From: Clostridia bacterium
GTDB taxonomy: Bacteria > Bacillota > Clostridia > Christensenellales > Borkfalkiaceae
Length of the DNA: 39,750 nt
Assembly (NCBI GenBank): GCA_017886545.1
Contig: JAGHJS010000038.1
Span: forward strand, 1 to 39,750
Direction: 5' to 3'
A program made the position numbers and the translations under genes. The notes below the pieces were generated by a model that was not told the origin of the DNA, did not search any database, and saw nothing but the letters and a program-made list of their open reading frames with translations. Shown here in pieces: positions 23,372-32,427 of the stretch (position 1 is its first letter; the number at the start of each line of letters is the position of its first letter).

Positions 23372-25702
23372 TCATTCCTCTCCGTTTTTGCTGTGCCCGG
23401 TCTGTTCCCCGCGTGCGGCAGGCTCCTCCGCCTCTGCTTCGCGCGTGTACTTGCACGAGGAGCAGCGGATCTGTTTGCCGCGCCTGATAAGGTATTTGCC
23501 GCATTCGGGGCATTTTTCGCCCGTGGGCAGGTCCCAGCTCATGAACTTGCACTTGGGGTACGCCGAACAGCTGTAATAGATCTTGCCCGCCTTGCTCTTC
23601 ATGCGGCGGGTCGGCGCGCCGCATACGGGGCAGGTGCCCGCAAGCTCGGCGATGGGCTGGCTGCTGCCGCATTTGGGGCAGCTCAGGTACTTGCCGTACC
23701 GCCCCTTGCGGTAGATCATGAATTCCCCGCATTTGGAGCATTTTTCTTTGGAAACTTCGCTCTCGTAGGGCAGGATGGCGTTGCATTCGGGGTAGTTGGG
23801 GCAGGCAAGGAACTTGCCGTACTTGCCGCTTTTGACGACCATGTTCGCGCCGCACTTGGGGCACTTGGTCGCCGTCACTTCCGCGCCCTCGCTTTTGATG
23901 TTCGAACAGGCGGGGTAGTTGGAGCAGGCGAGGAACTTGCCGTACCGCCCGTTGCGGCGGATCATGGGGTGCCCGCACTTTTCGCACAGGATGTCCGTCA
24001 TCTCGTCGCCGTCGTTGGTGGCAAAGACGAGCTTTTCGGCAAAGGGCGGGTAAAAATCCGCTAAGATCTTGTGCCAGTCGCCGCCCTCTTCGATGCCGTC
24101 CAGCTTGTCCTCCATCTTCGCCGTAAAGCCGACGTCCATGATGTCCGTAAAATACTTCATCAGAAGGTCGGTGATCTCGAACGCGACTTCGGTGGGCACC
24201 ATGTACTTGCCCTCTTTGGTCACATATTTGCGGCGGTTCAGGACGGAGATGATGCTGGCATACGTGGACGGGCGGCCGATGCCCTTTTCCTCCATCGCCT
24301 TGACGAGCGACGCGTCCGTATAGCGCAGCGGCGGCTTGGTGAACTTCTGCTCGGAAGTGAGTTTGACGAGGTCGAGCTCCTCCCCCTCTTTCAGGGGCGG
24401 AAGCAGCTTGCCGTTCTCCTCCTCGTCCTCCTTTTTGCCCTCCTGCTGGTAGACGGCGGTATAGCCCGCGAACAAAAGCGCCTTTCCGCTTGCTTTGAAG
24501 GTATAGTCGCCGTTCGCGATCTTCATCTGCATGCTGTTGTACTGCGCCTCGCTCATCTGCGACGCCATAAAGCGGTCGTAGATGAGTTTGTACACGTTAT
24601 AATGCTTTTTATCCAGCGTGCCTTTGAGGCTTTCGGGCGTGCGGTTCATGTCGATGGGACGGATGCACTCGTGCGCGTCCTGCGCGCCCTTTTTGGTCGC
24701 AAAAAAGTTGGGCTTCGCGGGAATGTACTCCTTGCCGAACCGCTCGGCGATGTACGCGCGCGCGGCGCTCTGCGCCTCGGCGGAGACGCGCACGGAGTCG
24801 GTACGGATATAGGTGACGAGCGCGATGTGCCCTTCCTTTTCGGTGTCCATGCCCTCGTACAGGTGCTGCGCAACGAGCATGACGTCCGGCGAGCTCATGC
24901 CGAATTTGTTGGATGCGTCCTGCTGCAGCGTCGACGTGGTGAACGGCGCGGGCGCACGGGACTTCGTCACGCTCTTTTTGACTTCGCGCACGATATAGGG
25001 GTTCCCCTCGAGCGCGGCGCGCACCTTTTCGTTCTCCTCGCCGCTCGCGGGCTGGTACTTTTTGCCCTTGTATTCGGAAAGCAAGGCGCGGAAGGGCGCG
25101 TATTGCTTGGGCTTATCCTGCAATTCCGCGTTGACGTTCCAGTACTCCTGCGGCACGAACGCTTTGATCTCGCGTTCGCGGTCGACGATGAGGCGGAGCG
25201 CGACGGACTGCACGCGCCCTGCCGAAAGCCCCGAATGGATGCGCTTGCACAACAGGGGCGAAAGTTTGTAGCCGACCAGGCGGTCCAGCACACGGCGCGC
25301 CTGCTGTGCGTCCACGAGATTGTAATCGATCTCGCGTGGGTGTTCGAGCGCGTTTTTGACCGCCGCGGGCGAAATTTCGTTGAATTCGATGCGGTTCGCC
25401 CCGTCGGGGAGCTTGAGAACGTTTTTCAGATGCCACGAGATCGCCTCGCCCTCGCGGTCCGGGTCGGTCGCAAGATAGACGCGCGACGCCTTCGCCGCCT
25501 CGTCGGCAAGCCGTTTGATGACCTGCTTTTTATCGGGGTTGATGACGTAACTCGGCTCGAAGTTGTGGTCGATGTCCACGCCCAGCCGCTTTTCGGGCAG
25601 GTCGCGCACATGGCCGCCCGACGCGTCCACGCGGTACTGGCCTTTGAGGTATTTTGCGATTGTTTTTGCCTTGGAAGGCGATTCTACGATGATGAGATCC
25701 AT
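23372..25702 (-). CDS. topA: DNA topoisomerase I
   Basis: A type IA topoisomerase that relaxes negative supercoils. The N-terminal Toprim domain has ESPSKAKTIAKYL near 6-18 and DPDREGEA near 80-87. The catalytic Tyr lies in VTYIRTDSVRVS near 300. After about residue 570 come five Cys4 zinc-ribbon modules, from CEKCGHPMIRRNGRYGK through CPVCGAP to CPECGKYLI and CSSC, more than the three or four common in this family. The protein is 776 residues. Its start follows an M3 hairpin of island D, with GGAG and six T residues before the ATG. dprA and comM lie upstream on the same strand. Confidence 0.97.
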   Translation of the reverse strand: MDLIIVESPSKAKTIAKYLKGQYRVDASGGHVRDLPEKRLGVDIDHNFEPSYVINPDKKQVIKRLADEAAKASRVYLATDPDREGEAISWHLKNVLKLPDGANRIEFNEISPAAVKNALEHPREIDYNLVDAQQARRVLDRLVGYKLSPLLCKRIHSGLSAGRVQSVALRLIVDREREIKAFVPQEYWNVNAELQDKPKQYAPFRALLSEYKGKKYQPASGEENEKVRAALEGNPYIVREVKKSVTKSRAPAPFTTSTLQQDASNKFGMSSPDVMLVAQHLYEGMDTEKEGHIALVTYIRTDSVRVSAEAQSAARAYIAERFGKEYIPAKPNFFATKKGAQDAHECIRPIDMNRTPESLKGTLDKKHYNVYKLIYDRFMASQMSEAQYNSMQMKIANGDYTFKASGKALLFAGYTAVYQQEGKKEDEEENGKLLPPLKEGEELDLVKLTSEQKFTKPPLRYTDASLVKAMEEKGIGRPSTYASIISVLNRRKYVTKEGKYMVPTEVAFEITDLLMKYFTDIMDVGFTAKMEDKLDGIEEGGDWHKILADFYPPFAEKLVFATNDGDEMTDILCEKCGHPMIRRNGRYGKFLACSNYPACSNIKSEGAEVTATKCPKCGANMVVKSGKYGKFLACPNYPECNAILPYESEVSKEKCSKCGEFMIYRKGRYGKYLSCPKCGSSQPIAELAGTCPVCGAPTRRMKSKAGKIYYSCSAYPKCKFMSWDLPTGEKCPECGKYLIRRGKQIRCSSCKYTREAEAEEPAARGEQTGHSKNGEE

Positions 25703-26089
25703 GAAAAAACTCCGTTCACGAAATTTCTTTCAAAAGAGATGAAAGAAATTTCCGTGATTTGAGAGACAACCGGCGGGCACGCCCGCGTTGCGGGCTAACC
25801 GCCGTTTTTCTCTCTGCGGCTCGGCAAAACAACGCCCGCCTTGCTGCGGGTCGGCAATCGCCAACCCGCATGCGCTGCGGCATTGTTTTGCCTCTTTCCC
25901 AAAAATCTCGCACTGCTTTCGCACGCTGCGATTTTCGGGAGCCCTGTAAAATGCTCTCCATTATTAGCGCGCCGCATTCACTCTTTCCGAATTGAGTCGC
26001 AAGTATGCGACAATTTGGGGGCGCTTAGGCAAAAGTGTCATTTTGCCACGCGCAGTTGATTATTTGAAAATTACAAAGATTCTCTACGG
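25703..26089. repeat. Structured repeat island D, unit facing topA
   Basis: Reading away from topA: M3 25716-25757 (arms TCACG...CGTGA), M2 25761-25815 (outer stem GAGAGA/TCTCTC), an extra long hairpin at 25823-25892 (GGCAAAACAA with TTGTTTTGCC), an M3-like hairpin at 25897-25940 with the GCA/GA internal loop, then M1 at 25967-26053. M3 ends 13 bp before the topA ATG, just ahead of its ribosome site. The same insert of extra hairpins, in the same order, occurs in island E. Confidence 0.78.
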
Positions 26090-26285
26090 TGTTATCTTGA
26101 GCGGAGCGGCACAGCAGGCGTTCCCCTGTCATCCTGAGCGGAGCGGCGTAGCAGGCGTTCCCCTGTCATCCTGAGCGGAGCGGCGTAGCAGGCATTCCCC
26201 TGTCATCCTGAGCGGAGCGGCGTAGCAGGCATTCCCCTGTCATCCTGAGCGGAGCGGCGTAGCCGCGCAGTCGAAGGATCTCTAT
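26090..26285. repeat. Five tandem 37-bp repeats
   Basis: Units start at 26090, 26127, 26164, 26201 and 26238, exactly 37 bp apart, each carrying TGTCATCCTGAGCGGAGCGG or a close variant. The first is diverged and the last ends in CGAAGGATCTCTATT. Units are contiguous with no unique spacers, so it is not a CRISPR array. Fragments of the unit recur at positions 1-193, and a shorter related copy follows near 26308-26336. Confidence 0.92.
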
Positions 26286-26829
26286 TAAAATATTGACAGT
26301 ATTCGCATAGAGATCCCTCGACAAGCTCGGGATGACAAAAACAGAAAAATATCTTTCAATAATAACTCGCGCAAGGGAAATCGCAATTTTCCGCAGCGCA
26401 ACCCAATTTGGCAATCCCTTGCCTCTTACAGGAAAGGTGAATGCGCGGCATTGATAAATATGTGTGCCCCAAACAAGGGGTACCCCGAAAATCGCAGGGC
26501 GTAGCCCGAGATTTTTGGGGAAGAGGAGAAACAGTGCCGCGGCGCTTGCGGATTGCCTTTGGGCAAACCGCTGTAACGCGGGTGCTGTTTCGACGAAGCC
26601 GCGCAGAGGAAAACCTCCGCTGTCCCGACCAATTACAGGGTTCCCAAAAATCGCAGCGTGCGAAAGCACTGCGAGATTTTTGGGAAGAGGAGGAGCGGAG
26701 TGCGCATGCGAGCTTTGCACCTTAGGGCAAAGCGAGAGCGCAGCCGACAACTCCGACGAGGGCGGCGGTGTCGCCCTCAAATCGTAAAAATCGCAGGCGT
26801 CAGCTCGCCGAGATTTTTACGAGACCCCC
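26286..26829. repeat. Structured repeat island D, unit facing dprA
   Basis: This gene-free stretch continues island D toward the dprA stop. M1 runs from about 26368 to 26451 (hairpins GGAAA/TTTCC and GGCAA/TTGCC). Three M3-type hairpins with the GCA/GA internal loop follow at about 26481-26520, 26642-26686 and 26777-26823, with M2-like paired segments between. The last hairpin ends 6 bp from the dprA stop codon. Confidence 0.7.
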
Positions 26830-27903
26830 TTATATTTTCTTATATCTATTCCCCCCGCAGCTTGCGATGAGCCCCTTCATCTCCAAAAGGATGAGAACGG
26901 CGGAAAGTTCGTGCTGCGGCAGCCCGCACGCGGCGGAAAGTTCGCCGATGTGCGTCTCGTCGGCAAGGGCGGCAAGCACACTCTGCTCGGCGGGAGAGAG
27001 CGCCTCTTCCTCCGCCGCGGTCAAGTTTATACCAAAAGCGGCGAAAATGTCAACCAAATTATCGGTCAATTTTGCGTATTCTTTGATGAGCGCGTTGCAC
27101 CCCGCACCCGCCGCGGCGCCCGGTTGGTACGGAATCGCGAATACGTCCCGCCCGTATGCGTACGCCCGCTCCGCCGTGATGCGCGTGCCGCTTTTTTCGC
27201 CGCCGCTCACCACGAGCACCCCTTCGGCAAGCCCCGCAAGGATGCGGTTGCGCGCGGGAAACAGATACCCGCGCGGCTGCGTTTCGGGTGGGTATTCGCT
27301 GACGAGCAGCCCGCTCTTTCCGACCTCCGCGACTAAGTTGCGGCTCGTTTCGGGGCTGACGAAATCCAGCCCGTGCGCGAGCACGCAGACGCACTTCCCG
27401 CCCGCGGCGAGCGCGCCGCGCAGCGCCGCCTCGTCCCCGCCGGGCGCGTTGCCCGAAACGATCGCAAAGTGCCGCGCCAGTTCGCCCGCCCACTTTTCGG
27501 TGAGTTTGCGCACGGCGGGCGGGGTATGCCGCGACCCGACGATGCAGAACATGCGCGCCTGCAAAAGCGAAAGATCTCCCCTGCAATACAGCACGAGCGG
27601 CGGGTCGGGCAGCTCTTTGAGCTGCGCGGGGTACCCCTCCGAATAGTAGGTGACGGCGGTGATGCCCTTTTCCGCATACCGCGTAAGCAGGCCGCGCATG
27701 AACGCGGGCGAAGAGAGGGAACGCTCCATGCGCGCAAACGTCTCCTCCCCGACGACGCCGCGCACCGCCGCCGCATACGCGGAAAAGCGGCGCACGAGCG
27801 CGTACGGCGCGGGTACCGGCGCTAAAAGTTTTGCGCGGCGCGCATAGTCGATGTGCAGCCCGTCCAGCCAGAGCGCCGTCTTTTCGTCCTTCGTGTATTC
27901 CAT
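26830..27903 (-). CDS. dprA: DNA-processing protein DprA
   Basis: DprA binds single-stranded DNA entering during transformation and loads RecA. The Rossmann-like core is clear: FCIVGSRHTPPAV near 120, AIVSGNAPGGDEAA near 147-160, VLAHGLDFVSPETSRNL near 174, and ISEYPP-like LLVSEYPPETQP near 200, ending in the ARNRILAGL segment. A C-terminal winged-helix domain (about 290-357) is present. The N-terminal 80 residues are helical. The usual GARxxT...GxD signature is slightly changed (G-S-R-H-T; G-N-A-P-G-G-D). It starts 2 bp after comM, forming a competence pair, though other competence genes are outside this window. Confidence 0.95.
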   Translation of the reverse strand: MEYTKDEKTALWLDGLHIDYARRAKLLAPVPAPYALVRRFSAYAAAVRGVVGEETFARMERSLSSPAFMRGLLTRYAEKGITAVTYYSEGYPAQLKELPDPPLVLYCRGDLSLLQARMFCIVGSRHTPPAVRKLTEKWAGELARHFAIVSGNAPGGDEAALRGALAAGGKCVCVLAHGLDFVSPETSRNLVAEVGKSGLLVSEYPPETQPRGYLFPARNRILAGLAEGVLVVSGGEKSGTRITAERAYAYGRDVFAIPYQPGAAAGAGCNALIKEYAKLTDNLVDIFAAFGINLTAAEEEALSPAEQSVLAALADETHIGELSAACGLPQHELSAVLILLEMKGLIASCGGNRYKKI

Positions 27904-27905
27904 GG

Positions 27906-29429
27906 TCAGCCGAAATTATCGTAACTGCGGTAGGAGACCGCCTCGAGGATGTGCGCGGGCAGGATGCTTTCCTCGCCCGCGAGGTCGGCGATCGTGCGCG
28001 CGACTTTGATGATGCGCGAACGCGCCCGCGCGGAGAGTTTAAGCCGCTCGAAGGAGAGGCGCAGGATGCGTTCGCATTCGGGCGAGAGCGGGCAGAAGGC
28101 GCGCAGCTCGCGCTCGCCCATATCCGCATTCACGCGCACGTCCGTGCCCTCGAACCGCTTGCGCTGCACTTCGCGCGCGCGTTCCACCCGCTTTTTGACG
28201 GCGGCGGAGCTCTCCTCCGCGCCGTCCGCCGCGAGCTGTTCGTATTGCACCGAATCCACTTCGACCTGCAAGTCGATCCTGTCCAGAAGCGGCCCGCTGA
28301 TGCGCGAGCGGTATTTATGGATGGCGGCGGGCGTGCAGGTGCAAACCTTGTCCGCACTGCCGTAGTTGCCGCACGGGCAGGGATTCATGCTCGCGCAGAG
28401 CATGAAATTCGCGGGGAAGGTGACGGCGCCGCCCGCCCTTGTTACGGTGATGCAGCCGTCTTCGAGCGGCTGGCGCAGCGCTTCGAGGGTGGAGCGGTGG
28501 TATTCGGGCATCTCGTCGAGGAAGAGTACGCCGTCGTGCGCGAGGCTGATCTCCCCGGGCTTTACGGTGCGCGTGCCGCCGCCGCACATGGATACGGTCG
28601 TCGCCGTGTGGTGCGGCGAACGGAAGGGCCGCACGGAGACGATCCCCTCCCCGTCCAGCACGCCCGCGACGGAGTGGATCTTGGTCACTTCGAGCGCCTC
28701 GTCGAAGGTCATATCGGGCATGATCGAGGGGATGCACCGCGCGAGCATGGTCTTGCCCGTGCCGGGCGGGCCGACGAGCAGCAGATTGTGCCCGCCGCTG
28801 ACGGCGACTTCGAGCGCGCGCTTTGCCGCGGGCTGGCCCTTGACGTAGGCGAGGTCGAATTTGTACGTTCCCGCGGGCGCGGGGGCGTACTTTGTGACCG
28901 CGAGCGGCGCAAGGCGGGCAAACCCGCGCAGGTGGTCGACGACCGCCGAAAGCGTTTTCGCCGCATAGACGGTGATCCCTTCGATGTACGACGCCTCTTT
29001 CGCGTTCCCCTCGGGCAGGATAAAGCAGGTGTACCCCTTCGCCTTGGCAGAGATAAGCAGCGGCAGGATGCCCGCCACGGGGCGCAGCGCGCCGTCCAGC
29101 GACAGCTCGCCCAGAAATACGATGCCCGCGACGTCCGCCCCGACCAGCTGTTCGGTGGCTTTGAGCACGCCGACGGCGATGGCGAGGTCGAAGTACGAAC
29201 CCTCCTTTTTGAGGTCGGCGGGGGCGAGGTTGACGGTGATCTTCTGCGCGGGGAACTTGCGCCCGCTGTTTTTGAGCGCGGAGCGCACGCGCTCGCGGCT
29301 CTCCTTGACGGCGGCGTCGGGCAGCCCGACCAGCTCGTAGGCGGGCAGGCCGTTGTTGATGTCCGTCTCCACTTCCACGGGCACCCCTTCCAGCCCGCTG
29401 AGCGCAAAGCTCATCACTTTGGATAACAT
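27906..29429 (-). CDS. comM: ComM/YifB family AAA+ ATPase (Mg-chelatase-like)
   Basis: A hexameric branch-migration helicase in species where ComM has been studied, helping to integrate transforming DNA. Residues 1-180 form the Lon-like N-terminal domain (GLPAYELVGLPD near 27-38, VNLAPADLKKEGS near 65). Walker A GPPGTGKT lies near 220-227 and Walker B GVLFLDEMPE near 300-309. A Cys cluster (CPCGNYG...CTC) follows near 350-370, and the Mg-chelatase C-terminal domain ends the protein. The start at 29429 was chosen over a longer frame because the conserved domain begins there and AAGGAG lies 7 bp upstream. It is coupled to dprA. Confidence 0.95.
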   Translation of the reverse strand: MLSKVMSFALSGLEGVPVEVETDINNGLPAYELVGLPDAAVKESRERVRSALKNSGRKFPAQKITVNLAPADLKKEGSYFDLAIAVGVLKATEQLVGADVAGIVFLGELSLDGALRPVAGILPLLISAKAKGYTCFILPEGNAKEASYIEGITVYAAKTLSAVVDHLRGFARLAPLAVTKYAPAPAGTYKFDLAYVKGQPAAKRALEVAVSGGHNLLLVGPPGTGKTMLARCIPSIMPDMTFDEALEVTKIHSVAGVLDGEGIVSVRPFRSPHHTATTVSMCGGGTRTVKPGEISLAHDGVLFLDEMPEYHRSTLEALRQPLEDGCITVTRAGGAVTFPANFMLCASMNPCPCGNYGSADKVCTCTPAAIHKYRSRISGPLLDRIDLQVEVDSVQYEQLAADGAEESSAAVKKRVERAREVQRKRFEGTDVRVNADMGERELRAFCPLSPECERILRLSFERLKLSARARSRIIKVARTIADLAGEESILPAHILEAVSYRSYDNFG

Positions 29430-29448
29430 AGAACGCTCCTTCGCGAAA

Positions 29449-29474
29449 GCGCCGCGCGTATACACGCGCGGCGC
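29449..29474. other. Perfect 11-bp stem-loop between the glycosyltransferase gene and comM
   Basis: Arms GCGCCGCGCGT and ACGCGCGGCGC enclose a four-base loop. It lies 10 bp past the glycosyltransferase stop. No clear T tract follows, so it may be a processing or weak termination hairpin. Confidence 0.6.
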
Positions 29475-29484
29475 CCGTATTCTT

Positions 29485-31695
29485 TTATCGGTACCAACCG
29501 TTGTTTGCAAACGTCGTCCAGCCGAACATCCCCGCCGCGGCAGCCGCCGGGAGCGGAATGCAGAAGACCATGGGAAGCGACAGCACGAAGATGACCGCAT
29601 ACACGGCGAGCAGCCAGAAGAGCACCCACTTTGCGCTGTTCATGCGGATGCGCCCGAACAGCTTTGTGCGCTCGCGCGTGTCCTGCGCCGAAACGGTGTA
29701 GAAGGTCAGCGGGATGAACGCGAGGTAGAAGCAGTTGAACAGCATGCTCTGCGCCGCGCTCACCTGCCCCGCAAAGAGGTACGGCAGCAGCGCGGACACC
29801 AGCCCCGCCAGCAGCACGAAGTACGCGCGCAGCACGGTCGGCGCGTGTTTGGATGCGTACGCCCCCTTCTGCCCGCCCGTAACGCAGTACAGGATCGCGT
29901 ACACGGTGAGGAAGAGGAACCCGACCAGCGCGGTGACCGCCATGGCGAGGTTGACCTGCGCGTTCAAAGCGATATAGGTGCCGTCCGCCGTGGCGGAAAA
30001 GAGAGTCGCGCCCTTCAGGCCGATGAACCAGCCGAAGGCGTTCACCGCATTGCCCGCGGTAAACGACGTCGCGTTCGTCAGCGAGAAGGCGTCCCCGAAC
30101 ATATGCCCGAGCAGGTCGAAGATGCCCGCCGTCGCGCTCGCGGGGTTCGGGTCGTACAGATATACCAGCGCCGAATAGGACGGGATCGCCGAAAGCACGA
30201 TGAGGAGGAAGGAACCGAGCACGAACGCCGCGAAGAACAGCAGATACACCAGCCTGCGCGCATAGGACAGTTCGCCGCCGAGCGCGGCGCTCTTCTCCTC
30301 CGCCGCGGCGGCGTTTTCGAGCATGACCTCGCGCGACGTTTCCTTCGCGTTCGCCTCGCGCATCTCCCCGCGCAGCGCCTGCCGCTTCGCCCTGTACTGC
30401 CGTTCGAGACGCACCACGCCCGCGATGAACAGGGCGACGATGCCCACGCCCGCCAGCAGAATTTTGGGATCGGAGGCGACCGCTAAGGCGAACAACAGCC
30501 CCGAAACGAGGATGTTGCACGCGCTCTTTGCGGGCTTTTCCTCCGAAAGTCCGCGGTCAAAGAAGCGGTACATGAAGTAGAAGGAGCCGACGATGAAGAA
30601 GGCGAGCATGGGCAGGTACAGCCCCAGCCGGCCCACGGTGAGCGCCAGCCCCCCGCCCGCGAACAGGCAGGCGGTCAGGAATGCCCAGCCCTCCTTTTTG
30701 CTGTCGCCGCGCGCGAACAGTTCGCGCGCCAGCAGCCAGACCATCCAGACCGTCGCCGCCATAAAGAGCACCGAAACGATGCGCAGCCCGAACGCGCTCC
30801 GCCCGAAGATGAGGGTAGACAGCGCATAGGGCAGCACGGCAAAGGTGCCGTGGTCGGTATCCGCGTTGAACACGCTCCCCTGCGAAAGCCCGCGCGAGCC
30901 GAGCTCGACGACGTTTTCGATCTGCATGAGCGTGTACATCTCGTCCTCGGTGAAGTTGGAATACGCCGTATCGCCCGCCGTATAATTGTACTGCGCGTCC
31001 AGAAGGTTATATAAACCGTAATGGTGCTTCTCTTCCTTTTTGGTCTGCTCTCTGAAAGCGTCGCCAAACGTGACCCACTTATAGGAAGAGTTTGCGTTGA
31101 AAAAGGCGTGCACGGTATCGTAATCCACATAGGCGGGGATCACGCTGCCGTTCGTATCCACGAACACGACTTCGTTGATGAGCATGTCGCAGGACGCGGT
31201 GATCTGCACCAGCCTGCGCGTGCTCGTCAGCGTGGAATCGTTCGACTCGTCGCGCACCTGCACCCAGTTGTAGTTAGTGCCGACCGCGTTCGCGCTCGAA
31301 GAATAGACGTTGGAAAAGGTCTTGGCGCCGAAACCGTACGAAGAGCCCCACGGAGAATCGCTCGTGCTCGTCGCCGATGCCGTGCGCACGGTGATGGTGT
31401 ACGTCGAACCGATCTCCGTATACGCCGTGCCCGCGTTGATGTACACCTTGTCCAGCGTGGCGCTGTTCTGGTAATCGAGGTAGAACACGACGGAGCTGTC
31501 CGCCTGCAAAAAGCAGGCGCCGCCGCCCCCGTTGAACCCGCCGATGGTGCACGCGCCCACCACAAAGAGCGCAAGCACGAGGATAAGCGCCGCCTTGGTG
31601 AACTTCGACCACCGCGCGAAGAAATTTTTTACCTTTCCGCTTTTGTTTCCGCTGCCGTATGCCTCGGAATACTTTGAAATCTTGTTCGCTGCCAT
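29485..31695 (-). CDS. GT-C-fold (PMT/GT39-like) membrane glycosyltransferase with a large outward domain
   Basis: A 736-residue polytopic protein. A first transmembrane helix lies near 34-54. About 190 hydrophilic, Ser/Thr/Tyr-rich residues follow, beta-rich and resembling F5/8-type C (galactose-binding-like) domains. The GT-C part then starts: TDHGTFAVLPYALSTLIFG, then FGLRIVSVLFMAATVWMVWLLARELF, the region that in lipid-phosphate-sugar transferases follows the catalytic acidic residue. At least eight more transmembrane helices follow. The donor is probably a polyprenyl-phosphate sugar, but donor and acceptor cannot be told. The start at 31695 has AAGGAA upstream and a promoter at 31748-31776. 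The start of an unrelated plus-strand gene lies 237 bp away. Confidence 0.75.
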   Translation of the reverse strand: MAANKISKYSEAYGSGNKSGKVKNFFARWSKFTKAALILVLALFVVGACTIGGFNGGGGACFLQADSSVVFYLDYQNSATLDKVYINAGTAYTEIGSTYTITVRTASATSTSDSPWGSSYGFGAKTFSNVYSSSANAVGTNYNWVQVRDESNDSTLTSTRRLVQITASCDMLINEVVFVDTNGSVIPAYVDYDTVHAFFNANSSYKWVTFGDAFREQTKKEEKHHYGLYNLLDAQYNYTAGDTAYSNFTEDEMYTLMQIENVVELGSRGLSQGSVFNADTDHGTFAVLPYALSTLIFGRSAFGLRIVSVLFMAATVWMVWLLARELFARGDSKKEGWAFLTACLFAGGGLALTVGRLGLYLPMLAFFIVGSFYFMYRFFDRGLSEEKPAKSACNILVSGLLFALAVASDPKILLAGVGIVALFIAGVVRLERQYRAKRQALRGEMREANAKETSREVMLENAAAAEEKSAALGGELSYARRLVYLLFFAAFVLGSFLLIVLSAIPSYSALVYLYDPNPASATAGIFDLLGHMFGDAFSLTNATSFTAGNAVNAFGWFIGLKGATLFSATADGTYIALNAQVNLAMAVTALVGFLFLTVYAILYCVTGGQKGAYASKHAPTVLRAYFVLLAGLVSALLPYLFAGQVSAAQSMLFNCFYLAFIPLTFYTVSAQDTRERTKLFGRIRMNSAKWVLFWLLAVYAVIFVLSLPMVFCIPLPAAAAAGMFGWTTFANNGWYR

Positions 31696-31747
31696 GTTTT
31701 CCTTCCGTTCGGTATGGGCGCCGCCCGCAGGCGTACCCGTATAGTTC

Positions 31748-31776
31748 ATTATACCGCAAAACGGCGTTCGGGTAAA
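31748..31776 (-). promoter_or_regulatory. Promoter for the membrane glycosyltransferase gene
   Basis: TTTACC (31771-31776) and TATAAT (31748-31753) on the minus strand, 17 bp apart. The -35 box is poor but the -10 is perfect. Confidence 0.7.
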
Positions 31777-31932
31777 GCGATTTTCCGTACTTTTTCGGCA
31801 GGAAACAAAAAAGCGGGCTGCGCGCCGCCCCTTCCCCTTCCGTTTTTTACAAAACTTTTACACAGCGATAACGCGGAGCTTACAATCGTGCGGTATACTT
31901 TGGGCAAATCTTCGCAGGAGGGATCGCCGGAC

Positions 31933-32427
31933 ATGATCCTCGATTGCACGCAAAAATACAATGCTTCCTACGCGCGGCTTTTGGGCGAGCGGAGCGGCGA
32001 ACGCGTCGTTCCCCTGCGCGAAACGCTGGAACGCGGCGAGGAATGCGAGCTCTTTTCGGGCAGCGCCTATATCCTTGTTGCGGACTTCAAGACGGTATTT
32101 TCGCGCAAGTTCATCAAAAATTTCAAAAAACTCAGCCTGAAGGGCAGCCGCATGCTGTACTGCGTGTTCGTCTGCTCCTCCGTGCGCGGCGCGGGGAACT
32201 CCCTGAAATTTTCGCAGACGCGCATGTACGAACAGCTCGCCGACATGCTTTTGCGCAGCTGCGGGCTAGTTCTGTTCGGGTACGACTGCATCTGCGGCGA
32301 GGAAGACATCTCTTCCCTCTCCCGCGTGGCGGCGTATGCGCGGGACGCGCGCCCCTTTGACTGGAACGGCGAATTCCCCCGCCGCGCCAAAACGGCGCAG
32401 CGCAAGCCCGCCGCCGCGAAGGCGTAA
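31933..32427 (+). CDS. Conserved-looking protein of unknown function, the only plus-strand gene
   Basis: A 164-residue protein with no domain I can name. The middle (about 45-115) alternates hydrophobic strands and helices, as in AYILVADFKTVFSRKFIKNF, MLYCVFVCSSVRGAG and LLRSCGLVLFGYDCICGEED, a pattern that loosely recalls flavodoxin-like folds. The tail is Lys/Ala-rich. I chose the ATG at 31933 because GCAGGAGGG precedes it; upstream codons in the same frame have no ribosome site. A TATACT box at 31894 may be its -10, without a clear -35. A bidirectional-looking terminator follows at 32621-32658. Codon use is like that of the neighbours, so it is probably a real gene. Confidence 0.65.
   Translation: MILDCTQKYNASYARLLGERSGERVVPLRETLERGEECELFSGSAYILVADFKTVFSRKFIKNFKKLSLKGSRMLYCVFVCSSVRGAGNSLKFSQTRMYEQLADMLLRSCGLVLFGYDCICGEEDISSLSRVAAYARDARPFDWNGEFPRRAKTAQRKPAAAKA

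Noticed and set aside
26090-26285. CRISPR array
   Set aside because: The repeats are directly adjacent with no unique spacers, and no cas gene is present.
25703-26830. Insertion sequence with a transposase
   Set aside because: No open frame in any island encodes a recognisable transposase. If the elements move, the enzyme is elsewhere.
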